In this document: in pieces, positions 1-6,105 of the stretch
Layout: each line of letters starts with the position of its first letter
Position numbering within the stretch: position 1 is the stretch's first letter
From: JADFRG01 sp036986135
GTDB lineage: Bacteria; Chloroflexota; Anaerolineae; Anaerolineales; E44-bin32
NCBI GenBank assembly: GCA_036986135.1
Contig: BTQZ01000022.1
Span: 1 to 37,348, forward strand
Length of the DNA: 37,348 bases
Reading direction: 5' to 3'
Notes under the pieces: generated by a model
The model's input: the letters and a program-made list of their open reading frames with translations, nothing else
Database searches by the model: none
Told to the model about the DNA's origin: nothing
Position numbers and translations under genes: made by a program

Positions 1-90
1 CCGATCCCAACCAACACACTGGTCCCAACCAACACACCGATCCCAACCAACACACCGACCCCAACGAACACACCTACGCCAACGACCACA
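1..90 (+). repeat. Five 18-bp tandem repeats encoding PTNTP linker units
   Basis: Five consecutive 18-bp units (1-18, 19-36, 37-54, 55-72, 73-90) share the pattern CCNAYCCCAACCAACACA with a few substitutions. They are in frame with the partial CDS and code for a Pro/Thr/Asn-rich stalk. The array probably begins upstream of the window. Such codon-level repeats are prone to slippage, so copy number may vary between strains. Confidence 0.85.
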
Positions 91-738
91 CCGAGCCCGA
101 CAACGACCAGCCAGCCGTGGGTCACGATCCTTTCCGAGGATTTCGAAGGCAGCTTCCCCGGCGCATGGCAGGTCCTGGATAATCTGACAGGATATGGAGA
201 ATATTATTGGGGCAAACGGACATGCCGGGCATATGCGGGGAGCAACAGCGGCTGGGCCGTCGGTGCGGGATCTAGCGGCAGCCTCCTATCTTGTGGCAGC
301 GACTACCCTAATCGTGCGGATTCGTGGATGGTTTACGGTCCGTTCAGCTTGACCGACGCCACCGACGCAGAGTTGCGTTTCAAAGCTTGGTTGAATACAG
401 AAACTGGTTTCGATAAGGTCTGCCGGTATGCCTCAACGAACGGTACCAATTTTTACGGTAACTGCACCTGGGGCAATTCATCAGGTTGGATTGATCAACT
501 CCTGGATCTGACGACCGTTTACATTCTAGGCGACCTAACGGGGCAGCCCAATGTGTGGGTGGCGCTGCGGTTCTACAGTGACCCGTTGATCACTTACTCT
601 GAGGGCGTCTATGTGGATGACATTCTCGTGCGGAAATGTACTACTGGAGGCTGCTCAGCATCGTACCCTGTCTTGCCCAACTCTCAAAAGAGTGGAATCA
701 GCGATTTCCCAGCGGAGAGAACGCTTGATCTTCCTTAA
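1..738 (+). CDS. Partial secreted protein: PT-rich linker plus jelly-roll (choice-of-anchor J / MAM-like) domain
   Basis: The reading frame is open from base 1 with no start, so the 5' end lies outside the window; about 245 residues are visible. Residues 1-38 are a Thr/Pro/Asn-rich linker built of PTNTP-like repeats. Residues 39-215 look like a beta-sandwich adhesion or carbohydrate-binding module: an opening ILSEDFEGSFPGAW, then DSWMVYGPFSL, and a closing GVYVDDILVRKC. Together these are the hallmark pattern of choice-of-anchor J/MAM-like domains on secreted bacterial proteases and adhesins. Cysteines near both ends of the module could form disulfides. The C-terminus does not carry the IYLPL motif seen on its neighbours; it ends in a low-complexity tail after ASYPVLPN, which might reflect frameshift decay. 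The product is inferred to be extracellular. The enzymatic part, if any, is upstream and unknown. Confidence 0.75.
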   Translation, partial: PIPTNTLVPTNTPIPTNTPTPTNTPTPTTTPSPTTTSQPWVTILSEDFEGSFPGAWQVLDNLTGYGEYYWGKRTCRAYAGSNSGWAVGAGSSGSLLSCGSDYPNRADSWMVYGPFSLTDATDAELRFKAWLNTETGFDKVCRYASTNGTNFYGNCTWGNSSGWIDQLLDLTTVYILGDLTGQPNVWVALRFYSDPLITYSEGVYVDDILVRKCTTGGCSASYPVLPNSQKSGISDFPAERTLDLP

Positions 739-755
739 GAAGACATAAGACTGAC

Positions 756-809
756 GCCGCTGAGCACTTCCAGGACCACCTGGGCTTTGAACTCAGGACT
801 GCCTATCCT
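756..809 (-). pseudogene. Remnant of IS3-family transposase OrfA (N-terminal helix-turn-helix start)
   Basis: On the minus strand about 18 codons read RIGSPEFKAQVVLEVLSG. This matches from memory the very conserved start of IS3-family OrfA proteins (K/R-Y-SPEFKAQVVLEVLSGEK). The match stops abruptly after LSG and runs into VSLMSS and a stop codon. Upstream residues of the open frame (to 926) show no transposase character, and no OrfB or terminal inverted repeats were recognised. It is read as a scrap left by an old insertion or deletion in the 220-bp gap between the partial adhesin gene and the first propeller gene. The family call rests on a short match. Confidence 0.6.
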
Positions 810-934
810 GGTGAGACAGGCCAGGGCATCACAATTCCGATGCCCTGAGAGCGTCCTAGAAATGGGGTGACCGCCGTGCCCAGGCAATGAGGCGCACCGA
901 CGGTCAGCACAACGGCTCGGCCTCAACCGCCGCT

Positions 935-3293
935 GGCGGCGGATTCGAAGGGGTTTATTAGTTGCCTAAGACGAGCGGTAGATAGATCTCATAGACGGGG
1001 GGAGCGAGGGTGGTCTTCCACACACCGCCGTAGGCTGTGCCCGCGTACAGCGTCTTGGGTTGGCCGGCGCTTATGGCGAGGTTGGTAATGGAAAGATTGC
1101 CCAAACCCTCGCTAAAGGGTATCCAGGTGGTCCCTCCATCTTGGGACACAAATACCCCGTCTTGTCGGGTGCCTACGTAGATGTTTTCCGGACTTGTGGA
1201 TCGGTCAATGGCTACAGCGGTGATGTCGGTAGTAGATAGACCGGTCAACTGGGTCCAACTCGAACCGTCCCATTTCATCAAGCCTTCACTCGTGGCTGCA
1301 TACACGTGGGAGTTCAAGGCAACTTCTATGTCTCGCACCTCCGAAACCCAACATCCCCCAGGGGGAGCAATCGGGCTAATAACCGTCCAATTGCTTGCTC
1401 CATCGGTTGACCTGAAAACGTCCCCACATTGTTTGCTTCCAAAGTAAAGGATATCAAGAGAGGTCGGATCAGCGGCCAGCGCAGCAGCCCAAATCGTATT
1501 CGTTCGCAACCAGTTTGCTCCCCCATCGGCGCTCCTATACACACCGCCGGCATCCGCTCCCGAGCTTGCCACTGCCGCCAGGATGATATTTGAGTCACCT
1601 GGCTTCACCCAGATTTCAGAGACCCGACTGTAGAAATAATTGTCCTTGTTGTAAAACAGCCTTGCGGGTGTCCAATTCTGTCCCCCATCTATGCTCTTGT
1701 GAACATAGACGGACTTATCGTATTTGTAACCATCACCACCAAGGAGGGTAGCGGGCACTTGAGGGTCAATAGCAACGGCTCCAAGACCGGTAGGTGAATC
1801 TGAACCCAGAAGATAATCCCATGAAGCGCCCCCGTTGGTGGTTGCAGCCAGGTGGTGCCCGCCTCCCCAAATTGCCGCGAATACTGTATCGGAAAGAGTG
1901 GGATGAACTGCCAGGTCATAAATCCAGGTATCGTTCATGCCTTGACTTGAGATATTCCAATTCTGTGCCCCGTCGGTAGACTTGTATACACCACCGGCAC
2001 TAAGCCCGACAAAAACGTCGCTATTTCGCGGATCGATCACGATACTTGAAATGGCCCCCTCAGGGAGACCATTATCTTTTATCGACCAAGTATCGCCGCC
2101 ATCTGTGCTCAAATGAAGCTCGCTGTGATTGTAGATTTCATCCACAGGCCATGTAGTACGCCACCGACCGGTTCCTGCATAAACAACATCGGGATCATTG
2201 GGATCAACAGCCAGGACCCGGATAGAATCACTAAAGTTCGTGCGCGTCCAAACCTCGCCCTGGTCCGTACTCTTATACACATGATCGCCGCCGCCAATAG
2301 CATAAATCACCGGCGGATCGAAGCCAGCAGAGCTCATGGCAAGGGCATCGACTTCGTCCGCTGTATAAGGTGGATCAATGTCCTTGCATGCCCATGTTTC
2401 TCCCCAATCTATGCTCTTGCAAAAACCATCCGACGCGGAACCCCAGGGACGGACGCCGGCATAGATGCGTGAGGCGTTATCGGTGTCAATAAGGAGAGCC
2501 GCTACTGAATCCAATCCAGCGGAATGTTTTAGTTGCCAGGTCTCTCCCCCATCTGCGCTCTTGAAAATGCCCGTGATTTCCCCGGGAGGCTGCTGCAACC
2601 ACCGGCCAGCGCCGGCATAGAGTATTTCATGATTCTGGGGGTCTATGGCTATCGCATTGATCCTTGCTCCGGAGAGCGTCTCAGAAAGTCCATTCCGCGG
2701 TGTCCAATTTATCCCGCCATCCACGCTCTTGTATATGCCATCGGAGGTACCTGCATAGACAATATTGGGATTGTCAGGAGCAACTTGAACAACTCGGATC
2801 CATGTGTCAGGAAGGCCCGCCGTGGTCCAGGTGGAGCCTGCATCAATGGTCGCAAGAACACCCCTGCCCGTTCCTGCATAGATTACGTCAGGATTTGAAC
2901 CGGCCATGGCCAGACTTTTCACATGGCCTCCGAAAGGTCCTCCGCTGGTCCAGGAAGCGGTGCTTGAAGCGACCAACCCGCTCAAGCCGGTTGTCATGGT
3001 GAAGAGAATCGGCGAAATAAGCACCAGAACCAGTAGATGCTTTCTCATCTCTTGCACCTCCTAATGTAAGTTACGCCTACGAGAGCATATGCGGCGGTAG
3101 GAATGCTGGCCGAAGTCGCGATATGGACGGCCTAGAAGTTGGATCGCGGCGTTGATGTGGAAGAATGAGCCTTGAGCTGTGGAACATCCGCAGTTTTTAG
3201 CGGGGAGCGGCAGCTCTGGCCGCGAAATAGATATGCCTAGCTTGTCACCAAGCCAGGCCTCCAGTTCGATCTCCCTGACCGGTCGCGGGCCAG
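935..3293 (-). repeat. Tandem duplication, copy 1 (propeller gene plus flanks)
   Basis: This block and 3688-5994 are diverged direct copies. Similarity begins 3' of the stop codon in a 17-nt identical stretch (935-951 versus 3688-3704, GGCGGCGGATTCGAAGG). It runs through the whole coding region and continues into the 5' leader at least to the paired hairpins. The first and last parts of the gene are most alike and the middle is most diverged. Exact outer limits are estimates by eye. Confidence 0.8.
958..3048 (-). CDS. Secreted Asp-box (BNR/sialidase-like) beta-propeller protein, copy 1
   Basis: This is a 696-residue exported protein. It has a signal peptide (MRKHLLVLVLISPILF) and about a dozen Asp-box repeats of the S-x-D-x-G-x-x-W type, for example STDGGDTWSIKDNG, SADGGANWLRTN and SQDGGTTWIPFSEG. 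The repeats are separated by strands such as NPDVIYAGT. This is the fold of BNR/sortilin/YCF48-like propellers. No sialidase catalytic Arg-triad was recognised, so a binding or scaffold role is more likely than hydrolysis. The tail PPVYEIYLPLVLGN carries the IYLPL motif shared with two neighbours. The start was set at the ATG at 3048 because AGGAGG sits 8 nt upstream; the longer GTG start at 3057 would lie inside that ribosome-binding site. It is paralogous to 3708-5774. Ligand and function are unknown. Confidence 0.85.
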   Translation of the reverse strand: MRKHLLVLVLISPILFTMTTGLSGLVASSTASWTSGGPFGGHVKSLAMAGSNPDVIYAGTGRGVLATIDAGSTWTTAGLPDTWIRVVQVAPDNPNIVYAGTSDGIYKSVDGGINWTPRNGLSETLSGARINAIAIDPQNHEILYAGAGRWLQQPPGEITGIFKSADGGETWQLKHSAGLDSVAALLIDTDNASRIYAGVRPWGSASDGFCKSIDWGETWACKDIDPPYTADEVDALAMSSAGFDPPVIYAIGGGDHVYKSTDQGEVWTRTNFSDSIRVLAVDPNDPDVVYAGTGRWRTTWPVDEIYNHSELHLSTDGGDTWSIKDNGLPEGAISSIVIDPRNSDVFVGLSAGGVYKSTDGAQNWNISSQGMNDTWIYDLAVHPTLSDTVFAAIWGGGHHLAATTNGGASWDYLLGSDSPTGLGAVAIDPQVPATLLGGDGYKYDKSVYVHKSIDGGQNWTPARLFYNKDNYFYSRVSEIWVKPGDSNIILAAVASSGADAGGVYRSADGGANWLRTNTIWAAALAADPTSLDILYFGSKQCGDVFRSTDGASNWTVISPIAPPGGCWVSEVRDIEVALNSHVYAATSEGLMKWDGSSWTQLTGLSTTDITAVAIDRSTSPENIYVGTRQDGVFVSQDGGTTWIPFSEGLGNLSITNLAISAGQPKTLYAGTAYGGVWKTTLAPPVYEIYLPLVLGN

Positions 3294-3344
3294 CTCGTCG
3301 ATATTAATTTCCCCCAAAAGCTGACAGCATGGCGGCGCCACGCC
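3049..3344 (-). promoter_or_regulatory. Structured 5' leader of propeller gene copy 1
   Basis: If transcription begins about 7 nt after the -10 box at 3351-3356, the message carries a leader of about 295 nt. In it, 3288-3293 pairs with 3275-3280 (6 bp, one G-U). Then 3249-3258 pairs with 3235-3244 in a 10-bp stem, GCCTGGCTTG/CAAGCTAGGC, with one G-U pair. That stem is capped by GTGA, a GNRA tetraloop. The same pair of hairpins occurs in the leader of copy 2 with pairing preserved. The hairpin is followed by ATATCTATTTC, so it may act as a weak terminator or attenuator. A second CTAGGCCGT (3127-3135 on the complement) could compete for the left arm. No known riboswitch class was recognised. 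Confidence 0.5.
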
Positions 3345-3350
3345 ATCTCC

Positions 3351-3379
3351 ACTATACATTTGCAAAGTGGGCGAGTCAA
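3351..3379 (-). promoter_or_regulatory. Sigma70-type promoter for propeller gene copy 1
   Basis: On the minus strand TTGACT (3379-3374) is followed by a 17-bp spacer and TATAGT (3356-3351). Each box matches 5 of 6 consensus bases at the ideal spacing. The matching position in copy 2 also holds a promoter-like pair, which supports the call. Confidence 0.65.
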
Positions 3380-3707
3380 CGCGCTGTAATGTTGTGCGGA
3401 ATCGCCGATGAATGATCCTGGACCTCCTGTGAGCTACCCGTCGTCTAGGCTACGGGTGTCATGGCGAGCAGGTGCAGCATACGAGAATACCTGCTCTCAG
3501 CGCTCTTGATGGTAGTGATCTCGACATGTGCGCAGGCAGAGTAGAGGGTGGGGTATCCGGGCCAGAGGATCAAAGATTGGAGATCGTAATGAAGATCAAC
3601 GACTTTGTGTCCGGTCCTTCGAATGAATGAGTCGGTGACGGCGAGCAAATGGCGTTCGAGACGAATATGTCGCCCTAAGCGCCAATGGGCGGCGGATTCG
3701 AAGGCGG
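3380..3707. other. Intergenic stretch between the two propeller copies
   Basis: This is 328 bp between the promoter of copy 1 and the stop codon of copy 2. It holds a 67-codon minus-strand frame (3445-3648, TTG start) that stays open upstream to about 3720, giving residues such as RLGRHIRLERHLLAV. I do not recognise it; it may be chance or a gene remnant. A short inverted repeat, ACCCGT/ACGGGT (3436-3441 with 3452-3457), lies at its far end. Nothing else was supported. Confidence 0.4.
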
Positions 3708-5774
3708 TTAGTAGGTCCTTAAGACGAGCGGTAGGTAGATCTCATAGACGGGGGGAGCGAGGGTGGTCTTCCACACTCCGCCGTAGGCTGTGCCCGCGTA
3801 CAGCGTCTTGGGTTGGCTCGCGCCTATGGCGAGTTTGGTAATGGAAAGGTTCCCCAAGCCCTCGTTAAAGGATATCCAGGTGGTTCCTTCATCTTCGGAC
3901 ACAAATACGCCATTATCTCCGGTGCCTGCGTAGATGGTTTCCGGACTTGTGGATCTGTCAATGGCTAGAGCGGTGATGTCACTGGTAGGTAGACCGCTCA
4001 ACTGGGTCCAACTAGAACCGTCCCATTTCACCAAGCCTTCATCCGTCGCGGCATACACGCGGGAGTTCAAAGCAACTTCTATGTCTCGCACCTCCCAGAA
4101 CGGACATCCCCCAGAAGGGGCACTGGGACTTATGTCCGACCAGCTACTTCCCGCGTCAATTGACTTCTTAACGTACCCACAGTGTTGAGTTCCAAAGTAT
4201 AGAATCTGGTCGTTTGTAGGATCGCTGGCCAGCGAAGTGGCCCAAAAGCTGTACGTTTGTGACCAGGTTGCTCCCGAGTTCGTGCTCTTATAGACGCCGC
4301 CACCAACTGTTCCATAGCCTGCAACTGCCACCAGGATGGTACTTGAATCATTTGGCTTCACCCAGATGTCAGCGGTTCCTACCCGGTGAAACCCTGTCAT
4401 GGAGAATAGGTAACCGGTACTCGTCCAACTTTGCCCTGCATCTGCGCTCTTTTGGAGGGAATAGAGCCTATTTGATCGGAGTGCCCAACCGAAACCCGCA
4501 TAGATGGCGGAAGGGTTCTGAGGGTCGATCGTAAGCGCCCCGCGATTGGTGCTTATGTTGGGCAGATCGCCCCATGAAGTGCCGCCATCGGTCGTTTTGG
4601 CCAGGTGGTGACCGTAGCCATAAATCGCTGCGAATACCGTATCTGAAGAAGTAGGATCGATGGCCAGGCCCTCTATGAAGGTACCATTCAGACTCGAGGC
4701 ATTCCAGCTCTGCGCCCCGTCGATCGACGCATATACCCCGCCTGTAGAAAAACCATCATAGACGGCACTGTCGCGCGGATCAATCACGATGCTTGAGGGG
4801 CCTCCCGGAGGAAGACCATTCGCTTTCAGAGACCACGTGGCGCCAGCATCTATGCTTTTATACTTTCCTACATAGATAACATTGGGATCATTTGGATCAA
4901 CAGCCAGGGCATAGGGTGGGTTGATGGGTATATCGGGCACATTGGTGGGAATCCAACTCTGGCCGCTATCGATGCTCTTGTACAGATCCGCTCCACCTGC
5001 AAGAGCATAGATTGCAGCGGGGCTTGAACCAGGCGGGGTCATGGCAAGCGCAACGATCTGCTCTTGGAGTAATGGCATGCCCAACCACGTTTCTCCCCCA
5101 TCTATGCTCCGGCCAAGAGCATAGCCACTGCCCTTGGCGAAAGTACCGACGTAAATGTACGAGGAGTCGTCGGCGTCAATCAGGATAGTCATTACGGCAT
5201 CTTCCGCCGCGGCGTCGTACTTTTCGACCCAGGTATCGCCTGCATTGGTGCTCTTGAAAATGCCGACGATTTCCGTGTCAGATATTGACCGAACCTCTCC
5301 GGTTCCTGCAAAGAGGATGTCAGGATTGAGAGGGTCTATGGCGATGGTCTGGACCCGTGCACCGGACAATCTCTTTGTCCCCCATGTACTACCGCCATCC
5401 TGGCTCTTGAATAGGCCATCATCGGTGCCGGCATAGACGATTTGGGGATCGGCAGGATCAACTTGGACAACTTGGACTCCACGAGGACGAAATCCCCCTA
5501 TTGGTCGCAGGCGCCCCGTCTTGGGAAAGCCGGTCGTTGTCCAGGTAACTCCTCCATCGACTGTCTTGAACAGACCGCCTTCCGTTCCAGCATAGATGAC
5601 GTCAGGATTTGAAGCGGCCATGGCCAGACTGTTCACATAGCCGCCGTATGGTCCTCCGGTGGTCCAGGGAGCGGTGCCTGAAGCGACCAACCCGCTCAAG
5701 CCGGTTGTCGTGGTGATCGTCATAGAGACGAGAATCGGCGAAACAAGTATCAGCACCAGTAATTGCTTTTTCAT
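3708..5774 (-). CDS. Secreted Asp-box (BNR/sialidase-like) beta-propeller protein, copy 2
   Basis: This is a 688-residue paralogue of 958-3048. It has an N-terminal signal peptide (MKKQLLVLILVSPILVS) and then a Thr-rich stretch before the propeller. The repeats include TVDGGVTWTTTG, SQDGGSTWGTKR, SIDGGETWLG, STNSGATWSQTY and SEDEGTTWISFNEG. The last 130 or so residues are nearly identical to copy 1, ending PPVYEIYLPLVLRTY, while the central blades are far more diverged. This suggests shared export and anchoring ends with different ligand surfaces. The start is the ATG at 5774 with AGAGGTG upstream; a GTG at 5783 lies within that site. It is probably extracellular or surface-attached. No catalytic residues were identified, and the function is unknown. 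Confidence 0.85.
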   Translation of the reverse strand: MKKQLLVLILVSPILVSMTITTTTGLSGLVASGTAPWTTGGPYGGYVNSLAMAASNPDVIYAGTEGGLFKTVDGGVTWTTTGFPKTGRLRPIGGFRPRGVQVVQVDPADPQIVYAGTDDGLFKSQDGGSTWGTKRLSGARVQTIAIDPLNPDILFAGTGEVRSISDTEIVGIFKSTNAGDTWVEKYDAAAEDAVMTILIDADDSSYIYVGTFAKGSGYALGRSIDGGETWLGMPLLQEQIVALAMTPPGSSPAAIYALAGGADLYKSIDSGQSWIPTNVPDIPINPPYALAVDPNDPNVIYVGKYKSIDAGATWSLKANGLPPGGPSSIVIDPRDSAVYDGFSTGGVYASIDGAQSWNASSLNGTFIEGLAIDPTSSDTVFAAIYGYGHHLAKTTDGGTSWGDLPNISTNRGALTIDPQNPSAIYAGFGWALRSNRLYSLQKSADAGQSWTSTGYLFSMTGFHRVGTADIWVKPNDSSTILVAVAGYGTVGGGVYKSTNSGATWSQTYSFWATSLASDPTNDQILYFGTQHCGYVKKSIDAGSSWSDISPSAPSGGCPFWEVRDIEVALNSRVYAATDEGLVKWDGSSWTQLSGLPTSDITALAIDRSTSPETIYAGTGDNGVFVSEDEGTTWISFNEGLGNLSITKLAIGASQPKTLYAGTAYGGVWKTTLAPPVYEIYLPLVLRTY

Positions 5775-6045
5775 TTCTTGCACCTCTTATGTAAGTTACG
5801 CCTACGAGAGCAAATGCAGCGGTAAGAATGCCGGCCAAAGTCGCGAGATGGACGGCCTAGTAGTTGGATCGCGGCGATGATGTAAGTGAAGATGATCCGG
5901 AACAGAGCGGCTGCTCCAGGTGTGAAAACAAACGGCCTAGCTCGTCACCAAGCTAGGCCCTCACCTCTAACTTGCCGGCCCACGACGGGCCGGCGCGGAT
6001 GTGTTTTCCCCCCCCAGTGTGCGGCAGCTTGGTCGCAAACTGCCT
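5775..6045 (-). promoter_or_regulatory. Structured 5' leader of propeller gene copy 2
   Basis: This leader of about 270 nt carries two perfect or near-perfect hairpins. GCCGGCCC (5994-5987 on the minus strand) pairs with GGGCCGGC (5981-5974). GGCCTAGCTTG (5959-5949) pairs with CGAGCTAGGCC (5944-5934) through one U-G pair, around a GTGA tetraloop. The second stem is followed by GTTTGTTTTC, which resembles an intrinsic terminator. It could either end read-through from the protease gene at 6106-8502 or attenuate this gene. The element CTAGGCCGT recurs at 5860-5852 and could pair with the same left arm. A run of eight C/G (6008-6015) lies near the leader start. Confidence 0.5.
5934..5959 (-). terminator. 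GNRA-capped hairpin followed by T-rich tract (terminator or attenuator)
   Basis: An 11-bp stem with one G-U pair and a GTGA loop is followed on the minus strand by GTTTGTTTTC. It lies 3' of the protease gene but also inside the predicted leader of the next gene, so which transcript it ends is undecided. Confidence 0.45.
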
Positions 6046-6050
6046 AGTCC

Positions 6051-6079
6051 AGTATACAGTTTCTGGCCGCGCTGATCAA
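6051..6079 (-). promoter_or_regulatory. Sigma70-type promoter for propeller gene copy 2
   Basis: TTGATC (6079-6074) with a 17-bp spacer and TATACT (6056-6051) on the minus strand. The -35 is weaker than in copy 1 but the position relative to the leader hairpins is equivalent. It starts 27 bp past the stop codon of the upstream protease gene. Confidence 0.5.
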
Positions 6080-6105
6080 TTTGTCAAGCGCCGGGACCGG
6101 GCTCT

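Larger units (their letters stand above)
3688..5994 (-). repeat. Tandem duplication, copy 2 (propeller gene plus flanks)
   Basis: Second member of the direct duplication described at 935-3293. The coding 3' end, coding 5' end and leader resemble copy 1 closely, including GTAAGTTACGCCTACGAGAG just upstream of both genes. Central repeats differ by substitutions and by insertions in individual blades. Limits are approximate. Confidence 0.8.

Noticed and set aside
1..90. Regular short repeats that could suggest a CRISPR array or satellite
   Set aside because: Units are 18 bp with no spacers, are in frame, and encode a PTNTP linker of the partial secreted protein.
3445..3648. Minus-strand 67-residue frame between the propeller genes
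   Set aside because: Starts with TTG, has no ribosome-binding site and no recognised family; mentioned only as a possible remnant in the intergenic entry.
6008..6015. Run of eight C bases
   Set aside because: Could be a phase-variable tract, but it lies in an untranslated leader outside any promoter spacer, so no effect on a reading frame is expected.
6082..6087. TTGACA on the minus strand as a -35 box
   Set aside because: It is 25 bp from the TATACT box, too far for sigma70; TTGATC at 17 bp fits better.
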